Source of the DNA: Manduca sexta
Lineage: Eukaryota > Arthropoda > Insecta > Lepidoptera > Sphingidae
Assembly: GCF_014839805.1 (NCBI RefSeq)
Contig: NC_051130.1
Location: forward strand, 2,728,001-2,792,000
Length of the DNA stretch: 64,000 nucleotides
Direction of reading: 5' to 3'
This document shows positions 48,401-59,290 of the stretch, in pieces (position 1 is the first letter of the stretch; every line of letters begins with the position of its first letter). The position numbers were made by a program, and so were the translations under genes. The notes beneath the pieces are model-generated. The model ran no database searches and was not told the origin of the DNA. It worked only from the letters and a program-made list of their open reading frames with translations.

Positions 48401-50013
48401 TCAGAAGCAATAACCACGTCGCTATCGACTAAAAGGTCCAGCTTTTCTAGAATTTTCGAAGCTTTCGAGTCAATGATCAGCCACCGGTACGGAGAGTTGA
48501 AATAGCCTTGCGCATTAGCCTATAACAAAAAGTGGAGGTCACTAGTTATAATATATCAGAAATTATCTCAGATTTTGAATCCTATTCCTATATAAATAAA
48601 TTCTTGGACCTTATAAGAAACCTAACCTGAAACGGACCTTTCCCGACATTATAGTCACATTGAGCATTTTTAATTAAAAGTAGACTATACCAAAATCCAT
48701 GATTTTTGATATCTACATGTCAATTACTACTGTACTATTTATTAGTAAACCGCTGTTTAATTCTTATCAGTAGTACAATATAAAAGTAGTAAAATTAGCG
48801 GGATAGAAGCAGTATCTATATAGAAAACTTTGTATTAACCCATTGATGTATATTCTATCTGTACATATTGCGCGTACGCAGGAAAGTGATTTAGCATGTT
48901 TTAAATTCACATTGAAAGTGCACAAAAATAAAATGTTATAATATGTGTTACAAATATAGGCCTCTGTATGACGAATTTTTAAAACAAAAGGTTATCAATA
49001 TATAATGAGTATACTAAACTTACTTCAACAAGAAATTCCTGAGTCTTCGGGCAAGAGAGATCCACCACTATCAAGACATACTGTAGGAAATACTTAGATC
49101 GATTAGGCTGTAGAGACGAGGCTGTGCTAATTCCAAATTCATTCAGCATCTTCACGAGGACACTCGTTTGGTCTAGAAATAATTATTTTATTCAGTACGT
49201 TATGCAGTTTGGCAGGTATAGTTTTAATCGTTAAAATATAAAAAATGTATAAGGCGAACTAGGATGGCAGAGTCGGTAGGGGTCGAATGTATGGAAACTT
49301 CGAATATCGGATATCTGTCAATATATTTAAAGATATTTTTGTCGCTGTACTAATATATAAATTTGCATGCTGTGGTCTCCTATTATTGAAGAGGCACGTC
49401 ACATTGCTAATTGTAAAAATGCTACGACATTGTATTTATTATATGCCGTGTATCCTTCGTTGGAGGTCCTTAAATAAATAAATAAAGACGAAGTCAAAAG
49501 TACCATAAACCGGCGGGAGGGCCTGAAAAGATTGATGACGGTGGTGGAAGCGAAAGAAGTGTGCCAGAATCGAGCAAAGGACTTATTCATAGTCTCTGCC
49601 TACCCCAGAGAAGCGTGATATCATACGTCAACAGTTAAATTTTAAAAACAAAATTGTATAAGTTTAAAATGTACGTAGGTATTGTAACTTTACGGATGAC
49701 CAACACCTCAGTCCCCCCGTGACAACGAAGGCTGCAGTCTTCGAAACGTCGGGAGAAAATCAAAATACAAAAATCGCGATAAAATTCGAAAAATACATTA
49801 ATTTTCATTCTCACAAACTATAATAAAGGGGTTATTAGTAAGATGTAAAATATACTTCCTAGTACTTTACTCACGTTTATTCCAACATAAACCTGGTATC
49901 AATACAGACGTAGGTGTTCTATCTAGTGTAACAAAAGAAACAATCATCTTCAATACATTTCCACATGTTAGGGCTGTGGAGAGCGCAAGAAAGGCAATAA
50001 TACCAAACTTCAT
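33570..50013 (-). CDS. Ionotropic receptor, IR75 type, copy 2, 11 exons, frame break in exon 5
   Basis: Tandem paralogue of the receptor just downstream. Exons 5' to 3': 49875-50013, 49024-49172, 48372-48519, 44014-44329, 42756-42926, 39677-39903, 37890-37989, 37154-37332, 36449-36556, 34514-34680, 33570-33771. Intron positions and phases match copy 1 exon for exon, and exons 7, 8, 10 and 11 have the same lengths. It starts with a signal peptide (MKFGIIAFLALSTALT). Exon 4 is longer than in copy 1 (316 versus 193 bp) with an Asn/Lys/Ser-rich insertion. S1 carries VFREPPL, TM2 carries AAYSANIVVLL and the pore loop AVLQQG. Exon 5 goes out of frame between about 42808 and 42826; the exons sum to two bases short of a full frame, and two bases would give about 635 aa. 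All other splice sites are intact, so this is a nearly intact gene, either recently broken or carrying sequencing errors. Confidence 0.82.
33828..34147 (-). repeat. SINE family A, full length, with 12-bp target duplication
   Basis: In receptor 2 intron 10. Flanked by TTTTTCTGTGTA on both sides (33816-33827 and 34148-34159). A box region agcctagttgg and B box ggttcaaatccc are intact on the minus strand. Confidence 0.88.
35046..35050 (-). terminator. Pol III terminator of tRNA-Ser
   Basis: TTTTT on the minus strand, five bases past the end of the tRNA. Confidence 0.75.
35056..35137 (-). tRNA. tRNA-Ser, anticodon GCT
   Basis: An 82-nt tRNA with the long variable arm of tRNA-Ser. The acceptor ends pair (GACGAGG with CCTCGTC, then discriminator G), the A box reads TGGCCGAGAGG and the B box GGTTCGAATCC. 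The anticodon loop is ACTGCTAAT, so the anticodon GCT reads AGC/AGU serine codons. A run of five T on the minus strand (35046-35050) follows and should stop Pol III. The gene has no intron. It lies inside intron 9 of the second receptor in the same orientation. Confidence 0.95.
35965..36340 (+). repeat. Old, rearranged SINE family A copy in receptor 2 intron 9
   Basis: Contains gatagcctagtaaggaatgg, a partly repeated head (caaaaccaaagggcacacac, then caaaacccaaggacatat) and the body through agacagtatataacacgagc. Heavily diverged. Confidence 0.6.
37360..37672 (+). repeat. SINE family A in receptor 2 intron 7
   Basis: Runs from aagcggcgataacctatttg to ataatacagggctgaaa. It starts about 28 bp outside exon 8. 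Confidence 0.8.
37735..37845 (+). repeat. Interspersed repeat R7 in receptor 2 intron 7
   Basis: cttcactgcacctattagta, then gtcgactaacgagagatgat and attatgccggcctgtt. The same order of motifs occurs at about 31370-31520, 38450-38680 and 60050-60265. Confidence 0.55.
38095..38344 (-). repeat. tRNA-derived SINE family B in receptor 2 intron 6
   Basis: On the minus strand it starts gactgcctcggtggcgtagt (A box) and has gggttcgaatcccgggtcgg (B box). It runs to tcggggataaaatgcgtgat. A second copy follows at 39095. Confidence 0.85.
38450..38680 (+). repeat. Interspersed repeat R7 in receptor 2 intron 6
   Basis: Contains agtgaggtccaatagaatgc, attatgccggcctgttgttt and gccgctatccggacggatat. Confidence 0.55.
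39095..39330 (-). repeat. tRNA-derived SINE family B, second copy in receptor 2 intron 6
   Basis: Same family as 38095 (cacgcctttatccccgaagg to gcgccactgaggtaatc would be its two ends here in diverged form), same orientation. Confidence 0.75.
39334..39627 (+). repeat. Interspersed repeat R3 in receptor 2 intron 6
   Basis: Starts ctactaatattataaatgcg, followed by a small inverted duplication around 39345-39400 (gcgaaaaaactttcgc; cattcctcacaaacgtgagg), then aactactgaatggatttgac to gcaagcaaaagctagt. Confidence 0.65.
40306..40634 (-). repeat. SINE family A, full length, with 11-bp target duplication
   Basis: In receptor 2 intron 5. Flanked by ACAAATAATAA at 40295-40305 and 40635-40645. Confidence 0.85.
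41345..41394. repeat. (GTTT)n microsatellite
   Basis: About 12 uninterrupted TTTG units at the head of repeat R4. Confidence 0.95.
41401..41888 (+). repeat. 122-bp tandem repeat, four copies, inside repeat R4
   Basis: Copies start at 41401, 41524, 41646 and 41768 (each ctaatctcagga) and end near gagcggagcagtaatg. They diverge by a few bases each. The single-copy relative at 16600 shows this is an internal expansion of an interspersed element. In receptor 2 intron 5. Confidence 0.85.
42520..42690 (+). repeat. Interspersed repeat R5 in receptor 2 intron 5
   Basis: Starts actagcttttgcccacagat and shares gataaaaagtagcctacagc with 4135-4300. Its right end lies 66 bp from exon 5. Confidence 0.55.
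42808..42826 (-). pseudogene. Reading-frame break in exon 5 of the second receptor
   Basis: Upstream the frame reads into HTWG. Downstream a different frame reads NGNWQGVVDYL and joins exon 6 correctly. Between them sit two homopolymers, CCCC (42822-42825) and TTTT (42809-42812) on the plus strand. One extra base in each would give a continuous frame matching the WGY-K-NG-W pattern of copy 1. This marks a lesion within a gene, not a separate pseudogene. Confidence 0.75.
45128..45410 (-). repeat. Interspersed repeat R4, reverse copy, in receptor 2 intron 3
   Basis: Carries ttccgtcatacatgatttct and gctcctattaattgtagcg, reverse complements of R4 motifs. Confidence 0.5.
45375..45414. repeat. (ACAG)n microsatellite
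   Basis: Ten perfect ACAG units in receptor 2 intron 3. Confidence 0.95.
45805..46075. mobile_element. hAT-like non-autonomous element in receptor 2 intron 3
   Basis: 271 bp between inverted ends CAGCGGTCGGCAACC (left) and, on the other strand, CAGCGGCCGGCAAAAC (right). The end sequence is typical of hAT elements. The 8-bp flanks no longer match, so the insertion is old or the edges are slightly misplaced. No coding capacity. Confidence 0.55.
47150..47320 (+). repeat. SINE family B fragment in receptor 2 intron 3
   Basis: gtctcggtggtgtaagtagt then gggtttgaatgcttgggtcg and tttttcggctcagtgttggc. Diverged. Confidence 0.55.
48100..48230 (-). repeat. Interspersed repeat R8, reverse copy, in receptor 2 intron 3
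   Basis: Contains gagccgaggttcataacctt and agtgggttgccct, complementary to 10436-10590. Confidence 0.5.
49690..49800 (+). repeat. Interspersed repeat R6 in receptor 2 intron 1
   Basis: Contains aggctgcagtcttcgaaacg, gtcgggagaaaatcaaaata and atcgcgataaaattcgaaaa. Confidence 0.5.
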
Positions 50014-51190
50014 CGTTCAATTATTGAGAGGCTAGTGGATGGAGTTTGGAAAGCTATATTCAATTGTGCCTAATGCTCTTTGATTGTACAATCATGAACT
50101 TAAAGTTTATTAGCATTATTTTATTTTGTGTTTAAAGTTTCATACCAAAAGAAGTTCTTATAAAATCACTTTGTTGTCCGTCCGTCTGTTTGTGTGTCTC
50201 TTTTCTCAGGAACGCGTAGAGGTAAAGTTGAAATTTGTGAGAAATACTCGGGTCTATAGTCTTTTTCAGCTGTGAAAATCTAATTTGTAACCCGAAGCAA
50301 CATTTTTCGCGATTTCAAAAGAGAATCAAAATCTACAGGGTACTTCCCGTTAACCCAGAATCATGAAATTTGGTAAGAACCAATGTCTTACAGAACATGT
50401 AAAGGAAACAATCTGAAGACCGTGAATATGTAATTAAATAAGAAGAAGAACTATAACAAATTTATTATTTACGGTTGGTAAAATAACCGTGTTGTATTTA
50501 TATACCTACTATACTCCGTACCTATAATTTTTTTGGGGCTATCGGTGCGCGAGTGCGTCTCGTACTTGCCCGGTTTCTAACACGATGAAGGGACTACACC
50601 CCTGATTTTAATTCAATAACTACGATTTCATATCTCTTTTTATTTCATTTGTTTTTATTTCTAAGCACTATATTAGTATCTTTATTAATTAAAATATGAC
50701 ACCAATGTTTTATTCTTTCGGTTTTCATGTTCTAAAGACCTAAAAAAAGTGTCATATGATCAACTGTTATTAAAGTTGAAACATAATATTTGTTTATGTT
50801 TTTTTCTGTGTTTTTGTACCTTTGATATACGAGTTAATTATTCTATTCGACATATTTATATTATTATTTTATTCTATTGGTTTGAAATCGGGTTATTACA
50901 ATTCAAGTGTTGTTTTTTACGTTTTTAAATATCTACTTATAAATCTATCTACTAATATTTTTTATACATGTGGTTTTCCTCTGGCCAAGTTTAAACGATA
51001 AGGTAAGTTGATCGTCGCGTAGTAAAATATCAAAGGATCATGGAAACCGAACTTTTCTCCTCAACTGTACTTATGGCGAGGAATAAAAAATTCCAACCGA
51101 GCAGCAGTAATGACAGGTTTCCATCGGCATGCGTTACGTATAATCAGCCTTATTTATATTTTAGTAACGATATATGAATGTTAGCGATTT
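50014..51190. other. Upstream region of receptor 2, no gene seen
   Basis: AT-rich sequence upstream of the receptor 2 start codon, presumably containing its promoter and 5' leader. I see no confident TATA box or other site. Confidence 0.4.
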
Positions 51191-51194
51191 TCTT

Positions 51195-51465
51195 ATATCA
51201 CGCCTTTATTCTTGAAGGGTTAGGCAGGGACATAATTAGTCTGCCTCGATGGCATAGTTGTACTACATGCAGGGTACAGCAGTGCCCTGAGGGCAAAGTG
51301 AAATTTGGTTATTTTTGCTCAGTATCTGCCCGGAGTCTAAAATTACTGCTCGATATGGCGATAGGCTCGCCGCTATCACATCATGGCATAGAGCACACTT
51401 GGCGAAAAGTGGGTGCCCTGGTTGCGCCTCTACAAACCTCTTCGGGGATAAATGCGTGACGTGTG
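51195..51465 (+). repeat. SINE family B copy, intergenic
   Basis: Shares ctcagtatctgcccggagtc, gatatggcgataggctcgcc and cgaaaagtgggtgccctggt with 38095. The tRNA-like head is diverged and lacks a good B box. Confidence 0.7.
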
Positions 51466-51548
51466 TACTTAGTCAGCGAGACCAATGATTAACACTAAAG
51501 CTTCGTTTGAACTACGCTAGTATTTTGGTCGAATAGAGTAACTTTTGA

Positions 51549-51665
51549 GCGGCGATAGCCTAGTTGGGTGTGGAACGGACTGCTGAGACATATTTCCGCA
51601 GGTTCAAATCAAAAAGCAAACACCTCCGATTTCTTTAAAAAATATGTGTGTATTCGTATATAAGT
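51549..51665 (+). repeat. SINE family A, head only
   Basis: agcggcgatagcctagttgg with caggttcaaatc. The copy stops after gtgtgtattc, so only the tRNA-like 5' part remains. Confidence 0.7.
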
Positions 51666-52227
51666 TATTCAGAAAATCAATCATTGACATAACCGCGTAA
51701 ACGTATGGGATTCCTATTGAAATAATATATAATTGTCATTCTACGAATCAACATCGTAATATAGTCATTAGTCATTAGCACTTTGTAAACAATTTTTGAT
51801 ATTTACATCCATACGTCAATAGAAACTATAATGTATTAATAGTTATACAGTCTAGGAAAACCTACAACTCATTTTCCTGTAGCTTTATATATATTAACGT
51901 CATAGTTAATTCATAAATCTATAATACTATATTTGAACTAATTTCTACCTTATTTACCATATAATATTGCATTATATTGCAATATAATATTGCATTATTT
52001 ACTTTAAAATCTTCATTACAACATAGTATCAAGATTTAGATAAATGCTAGCATGTCTAGACATAAATATAAACACTAAAGTATTCTAATAAAGTGCTTTA
52101 ATCGCAATGTCTAGCGTGAAATTAGACAAAATAATATATAATCATGCAATTTGCGCCCATAAAGTATACCACTCCCAACAAGTGTCATTGAAAAGTGTTA
52201 AGGCGCTGAACTATAGATTATTTATTT

Positions 52228-52545
52228 ATGTATTTTTATTGCTTTGAATGACAAGAAGAGTTTGCCGTTCGCCTGATGGTAAGTGATACGACCGCCCTTA
52301 AACAGTAAAAATAATATCCAACATCTTGAATTACAAAGTATTATTCTACTGCGCTCGCCATCCTGAGACATGAAATGTTAAGTCTTATTATGTCCAGTAG
52401 TTACACTGGCTACAATGTTCTTCAAATTGGAACACAACATTGACTACACACTGGAACTTGGCGGTAGAAATAGACATTACGATGGTACCTACCCAGGCGG
52501 ACTCTCACATATAAAATACCTACCACCAGTTATTTTCCTGTACGG
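52228..52545. repeat. Interspersed repeat R1, intergenic
   Basis: Starts tttattgctttgaatgacaa, then cgttcgcctgatggtaagtg and gtccagtagttacactggct. Confidence 0.6.
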
Positions 52546-52797
52546 CTCTCTATACAACAGAAATTACAACAATGCAAACGTCCGCATTCACAAATAATAG
52601 AATGAGAACACACGGTGCGCCCGAACGTGTAGTGTCGACAATTTCATGGTTTAAAAATGTAATAAAAATCCTTTATTTCCCATGGGAGTAAATTAACAGA
52701 ATAAAAGTAGCTTATATGTTAATCCAGGGCGAGGTGTAGGTACTCGTGATTTAAATTTCATCCATATCCGTTCAGTTGTAACTGCGTTTACTTCTAT

Positions 52798-53126
52798 AAT
52801 AATAATAATATCAGCCCCGTATTATATACTTGCCCACTGCTGAGCACGGGCCTCCTTTACTACTGAGTGGGATTAGGCCTTAGTCCACCACGCTGGCATA
52901 GTGCGGATTGGTAGACTTCACACACCTTCGAAATTCCTATAGAGAACTTCTCAGATGTGCAGGTTTCCTCACGATGTTTTCCTTCACCGTTGAAGCGAAC
53001 GATAAATTCACAAAGAATACACATATGATTTTTTAGAAAAGTCAGAGGTGTGTGCCCTTGATATTTGAACCTGCGGACATTCGTCTTGGCAGTCCGTTCC
53101 ACACCCAACTAGGCTATCGCCGCTTC
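52798..53126 (-). repeat. SINE family A, full length, intergenic
   Basis: From an (ATA)n tract with tcagccccgtattatatact to gctatcgccgct. Confidence 0.85.
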
Positions 53127-53262
53127 TAACAAACATAAAAATGTCAAGCTATTTTCACAAACTTTCGCATTTTTATCAGTAAAGTTATATATAAATAGAG
53201 GGGGAAGAAAAAAATAAAAGACAAAATATAAGAAAGAACGCTCGAAATTTAAAAACATCAAC

Positions 53263-53535
53263 AACCACCACGGGCCTCCTCTACTACTGAGAGGGATTAG
53301 GCCTTAGTCCACCACGCTGGCTTAGTGCGGATTGGTAGACTTCACAAACCCTCAAATTTCTTACAGAGAACTCCTCAGGTATACACATTTTCTCACGATA
53401 TTTTCCTTCACCATTACAACAAGCGATAATTCACAAATTATACACAAATAACTTTTTAGAAAAGTCAGAGCTGCCTTAGGTTTTGAATCTGCAGACATTC
53501 ATCTCGGCAGTCCATTCCACTCCCAACTAGGCTAT
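53263..53535 (-). repeat. SINE family A, diverged, intergenic
   Basis: From cacgggcctcctctactact to aactaggctat. It lacks the terminal ATT tail and sits 137 bp from the preceding copy in the same orientation. Confidence 0.75.
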
Positions 53536-54600
53536 TCACGTTAATGTAAAAAATATAGACAATATAAAAATAATATTCCAACAGCAAAGGATTACTAGCC
53601 TTATGTAGTTCAGAATATAGTAAATAACTTTTCTGTAACCAAAGCGTTCCAAGAAATTCACAATAGCATATAGAAAATGAGTTATAACATCATGAGTTGG
53701 ATGTATGGCGTTCTTGACATAGTTTCATACCATATTGTAGTCGAATACCACAAACTTACTCCGAACGGAGAGTTCTGTATACCTACTTTGTATCTTAACG
53801 GCTTCTAAAGAAGGAGGTTATTCAATTCCTTGTTTTTGTTTACGAGTATTATGCTCATTCAGATTTCGTAATGAATATTCTTATAAAAAAGTACTTTAAC
53901 TAACTAAGCTAATGGTCCACTAAATTTTAGAATCTTCGCAGAATCCGGTCTATAGAAAATTTGACTTGATTTAATTGCAACATATCATTATATATTGTTT
54001 TAAAACCTATAATAAAACATAGAGTTTTTGCATTACTTTAAAAAAACATGTATGGTGGGCCATGTTAGGAACTGGGCTATCTTCGGTCACACTACGTTAC
54101 TATATATAATTAACTATATTCAGCTATCTAAAAACAACATACTAAAATATATATTACCATAATTAGATGAGAACGTGTAATCGTACGAATAACAGGAAAT
54201 TTGAAAGTAATCAAGCACTTTTAATTCCACGTAGGTATTAACTGTTGCGCTCGTTTCCTGTGGTCAGAGATTATTGGAGGTTAAAACGCAATTTCGTGTG
54301 ATTCATTTCCACTTAATTATTCAAATAGATTACAAGCTTATTTTTCTGTCACCGCAATTTCATATATTTTGCGAATGACTTCGTAATAAGTCTTCAAACT
54401 TACGAGACCCTAGAAACTTTCTCTTTCCTCATAAATAACAATGGTTAACAGTAAGCACGTCCCTAAAACTGCATTCATTCGAAATGCAATTATAAATCTG
54501 GTGAATAAAGTTAAATATCCATCCACAGAGTTTTCTGCATTCACATCGATTTCGAAGAAGCGATGGCTGATTCACATTTGGTGCATGACGTTTTTTCATT

Positions 54601-54920
54601 TTATCCTGTTGGGTCAGGGCCATTTGGGTACAGAGATATTAAATTACGTAGTAAACTCAAGGTTGTTCTGGAAATCAGGAACAACAATACCATTACTCTG
54701 TAAACAAATATGTAATAACTAACCTTGTACTTTTGCGCTTGATTCTAACTATTTCGCGTCTGAAGAAAACAGGGGCATAGTTATGCGTCCAAGGTTCGTC
54801 AAAGTTATTTTTAAATTCATTGCAATTCAGGGCAAAGACGTTGCCATATGGAGCACAAATCCAATCCAGGGCAACTTGCATATGTTTTAAATCCAGAGAG
54901 ATGTCAATACGCTCAACAGT
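54601..54920 (-). CDS. Candidate last two exons of an unrecognised gene
   Basis: Exon 54724-54920 (65 codons plus 2 bases) lies between an acceptor (ATGTAG) and a donor (AAG|GTTAGT). A 56-bp intron then leads by TTTCCAG to 54601-54667, which ends in a TAA stop in phase. The peptide contains TVERIDISLDLKH and LDWICAPYGNVFALN and looks protein-like in composition, but I recognise no family and cannot find a start or upstream exon. It may be chance or a transposon remnant. Confidence 0.2.
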
Positions 54921-57065
54921 CTACATTTAAAGTTCATTGCATTTATTTAGCAATATCTAATAATACCCAGCTATTTAGTATTAGTAATAGCAACAAATAT
55001 AATCGTAATTACTCAGAGTTATTTAAGCGTGACATCCGCGTGAGGAATCATCTCTGATGATACATAAGCCCTCCGGCGCCCTATGACTGTTTTCTTCAAT
55101 GAAACTAAAAGCAGATTTGCGGTTGAAATCATTGACGCTTGGTATTACGTCTTATTGATGAACTTTGATTTCGATGTTGATGATGACAGCATTGTTATTA
55201 GCAAAATAAAATTTACTGTCTTGAAATCGATTAATTGTTGTAATAGATGTAGTAAAATTCTCGTAGTCTCAGCAGCAGTAATACGAATAGTTTTAAGGCG
55301 CTATTTAACCAAAAATGACATTGAAATGCCTGACAACGGCATTATATTATTAGTTTATAACGCGGTTTAATATTAGATGCTCTCTGTGATGTGTCGGGTG
55401 ATGACCGCATATCATACCATGCATTTATATTGAATGCATGACGTTCCGAGTTGACTACCTGATGTAAATAGTGCTGTGTACTAGATGTGGTTTTGCTTAA
55501 GCCTTTATCAAGTCGTCAGTTTAATTTTGTTACGTTTCCATCCACTGTTTACGTGTTGGTTAACATGGCGCCCAGAATAACCTGTTTGATTCGTCAATCA
55601 GTCGTAAAAATATCTGCTATGTATATTACATAATGTTTCTTGATTATTATTGTAATAGATATATAATTTACATATTGATAGGATGTTAATTTGCTATTTT
55701 GTTATGTATATTAACATGATTTCATATGTTTTTGGAACGCTTTGAGTTTGCCTTATAAGGTACATATATTATGTGGCACTAAGTTTCTATTAGATAAGTT
55801 TGTAGTAAACACAGACTAAATATAATACTTATATCAGGTCTTTTTCCCACTGCCACTTGATCCCTATCATAATGAGGTTTAAATACGTAAAAAATGCTTG
55901 CAGAAATTTATGAAGCGAGCACTATTTAAGCACGTAAATGAATCTCTTAAAATTAGTTATCAGATGATTTTTTTTGTTTTTCTAAACATCAGGAGGCTTA
56001 TATAAAAGACTAATTTGGAAAATCAACGGAAAAAGATGGAATTCATTAGAAATTTTTATATGTAATATTTTTTCGTACACATTAATCTCTAATCTATGTG
56101 GAAAACTAATTTTACCCCGCCTTCAAAATGTTATCAAAACAAACAATACAAGTAAATACAAACATCTTTATTAATCTTAAATTGCACAACAGCCTTATAA
56201 TTTAAACGTCAGCACACTTTTACGATCCTATAATTAGGTTCACTTTCACCCCTACCCTAGGTTAGGAACCCAATACAGGAACAATTTTGTTCCTTGACCT
56301 CCTTACAAATACTTAATTAATATAATTAGTTACAAGTCGAAACGATTTAATCAGAAGCCGAACGTTGAATCATTCAGCTGATTTCGTCTGTAAAACCCAA
56401 ATGAAGAGACCATTCATATGGATAAGATAATTATCAGAAGATAGCAATGACCGTAATTCCCGGCCAATTTTATGTCGCGTCTGCAAAAACTGGTTTTTGG
56501 GAATAAGTATTGGCACAATTTAAAATGTACGATACAATTTATTGCATCAAGTTTTACGTAACACAGAACACGCGCAACGCGGCAATTTAATACTTTTCGA
56601 TTCCTGACAAAATTTTGATAATATATAAACTCTATTTGTTACAGATAATAAACCGTAATATTTGTCAGTAATCTGATTTCTAATACAATGAGTGCCTTTG
56701 TCATGATATGTCAATGAACATATAATTCTACGATATTATTCTACGTATAGATTAGTTTGTTATTGTATCTGCGAATTTTAGTTTGAGATATTCATGAATG
56801 CTGTTTGGCAAGTATCATGTTTTTTGTAAATATCCGGTAGATTTATACCTTACAATTAAAGTTTTTGTAATTAAGGGTTCTTCACTAAAATCTAATACTC
56901 TAGTATAATTTAGTGACTAGTGAATTTATGAAATAGTTATTTAGATTTTAAATCAAATATGCACAATACATAGGGATTATTCATATTAATATTGATTAAA
57001 GATAATAATAAAGAAGTGGTTAGTATTCCTCTTTCATAATATCCTAACTATCTAAGTCCCAGAGA
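54921..57065. other. Intergenic stretch with nothing recognisable
   Basis: AT-rich. Open frames of 95 codons or fewer occur on both strands (for example 55083-55370) but none shows splice structure or similarity I can name. Confidence 0.4.
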
Positions 57066-57069
57066 ACAG

Positions 57070-57300
57070 GCGTTCGCAGTTCGATTACACCGTTAGATCC
57101 TAGGTTCAAATCCGGAATCGAGTGATATTGGGTTTTTCAGCTCAATCAGCCCGAAGTATAAAATTGGTACCCGATATATTGATAGATTCGCTTCATATCA
57201 CATCATGTGACGGACACACATGGCGAAACGTCGGTGCCATGGTTGCACCTTTCCCATCCTACCTACTCCATCGGGGAATCGGGCGGGATGTCTATTTGTT
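57070..57300 (+). repeat. SINE family B, intergenic
   Basis: taggttcaaatccggaatcg (B box), then gggtttttcagctcaatcag and acacatggcgaaacgtcggt, ending ccatcggggaatcgggcggg. Confidence 0.65.
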
Positions 57301-58840
57301 ATATTTTAGATAAATTATGCAGTTGATTTAATATATTCTAACTTGGGATGACCAAAGCAGTGCCGTGTCACGTTGCTTATAGAAAGGCGTAGTGCATACT
57401 ATTAAACGAGCTAGTTACTTTCCATTAACGGATATTATACAAAAATTGATTCTCTTAGAAACCATTGGAAATGACTCAAGATTTACGATAAGTGTTTTGT
57501 TATGTACATCATTATCTCATAAAATGTTGGTATCATTAAACATTGGATGTGGTTGTCCTTCTTTTTCCTCGTATTAGTTAAATATTTACTATAAACATGC
57601 AGAAATATTGTAAAGACGAAGAACTTATAAGCAGTTGCTTTTCATAAGATCGTGATTGAAGGAGACTAAAGAATTCCACCAACTTTTGAATCCTGGGTAT
57701 CTGGCAACGCTATTTATTCAAGTGGTTATCTATTGCTCTCAGGTTACCTACCTATACATTTAACTATTTAAATAAGCAATTATGCTGCAGTCTAATCACC
57801 ATACAAATAAGTACTTGTATCATTTAAATAGGTATAATTCTAGAGACCGTCAATCAATGGTTTCTGGTTTAAATTAAATTACACTATACTTAACATGCGT
57901 CCTATGTTTATCCCATGGTATTGGCTGTGGGGTGCTAATGCCACTTCTTTGGAAGAAGAGCGCTGGTCACCGGAAAAAAATGAAATAAAGATATTTTAAA
58001 CCATTTAAACCATTTATTTCTCTACACACACATAAATACAACAAAAAAGTATAAAGAAAAGAAAACACAGTGTTTAGATTCTAATAAAGTCAAATGGTCA
58101 CTAGGTCTTTAAAAATAAAAAAAACTCCATCTAACTCTGTTTATTCTATTTATTGTATGGTCGAAACAAAACACATTTTCTTCTATGTTTAAAATTTTGA
58201 ATTAGTATGAATTCCTGACCGCCTGCTTAATTTCAACCCAGTTTAAAACCGTACCAAGCATTCGTGTTAAAAAAATCTAATTATTACCCTATCTGTGAGA
58301 CCAAAATCTCCCGTTCTATAGCCAATATACTACATTAGACCAAAAAAGGTACAAACAAGGATAAATAAATGCAAAAACTATTTTTATCTATTACAGCCAA
58401 TTTAACGTAGAGTTCGATGTGGTCATTCTTGTAATTAAAGAAATCTAATACCAACATAGTTATAAGGAAAATACTAAATTTACATATTAATTTAAACACA
58501 CGTGTTATTTTATTGATGCAATTAATTTCTAAGAAACTAATGTTATCATACTTTCATAAGCACATGATGCAAAGATATATGAGTTGTCTGATTAGAAAAT
58601 AAAAACCCTTACCATGTTGTAGTATATGGAAATAATTTCTATTACTGACAACGGTCACTTTTAAAACGCAAGAAAGCGGAAGTGGCAACCCTAAATTAGT
58701 TTTTTTTATTATCCTGGTCATACTATAGAAATGAGTGATTCCTTTTATATTATAAGGTGGCGTTTGCTCAAGACTGTCTGCATTAAGGTATCATTAGGAG
58801 ATAAGTCATCTGTTAGGAATAAGATAGCTTTCTATTATGA
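57301..58840. other. Intergenic stretch with nothing recognisable
   Basis: Low-complexity AT-rich DNA without a coding signal that I can see on either strand. Confidence 0.4.
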
Positions 58841-58844
58841 TGAT

Positions 58845-59005
58845 TTCTTACGTTTACGCGAATGTTAGACATTAAAATTAAACTATTTTTCGGATGAACA
58901 ACACCTCATTCCCCCCCGTAACCATGAAGGCTGCAAAGTCTTCGAAACGTGAAAACTAAAATATAAAAAACCGCGATAGAATCCGTAAAGTAGTTTAATT
59001 TTGAT
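58845..59005 (+). repeat. Interspersed repeat R6, intergenic
   Basis: gcgaatgttagacattaaaa, aaggctgcaaagtcttcgaaa and accgcgatagaatccgtaaa. Confidence 0.5.
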
Positions 59006-59124
59006 AGCTTTCTATAATTAAAAGAATTTGCAGAGTTAGAGTAGTTTCATAGATCTATTTTGACATACGAGACTAACCCCATCACATTCACCACTGCTAC
59101 CCCTGCAAGGCAGAATCGGCAGTA

Positions 59125-59290
59125 GCATTTTGAACCGCCTTATAAAAGGAGGAGGTTCTCAATTCGTCTATATTTTCTTATGTTTGTTACCTCAGAACTT
59201 TTGACCGGGTGAACTAATTTTGATGATTTTTTTCTTTGAAAGCTTATGCTTTCCGTGTGGCCCCATATACATTTCATTGTTGTTGGATCC
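59125..59290 (+). repeat. Interspersed repeat R10, intergenic
   Basis: aaaggaggaggttctcaatt, ttatgtttgttacctcagaa and gaaagcttatgctttccgtg. A shorter relative occurs at about 47690-47780. Confidence 0.5.

Noticed and set aside
51178..51459. 93-codon plus-strand frame
   Set aside because: It coincides with a SINE family B copy.
55083..55370. 95-codon plus-strand frame with hydrophobic stretches
   Set aside because: No recognised family or gene context; likely chance in AT-rich DNA.
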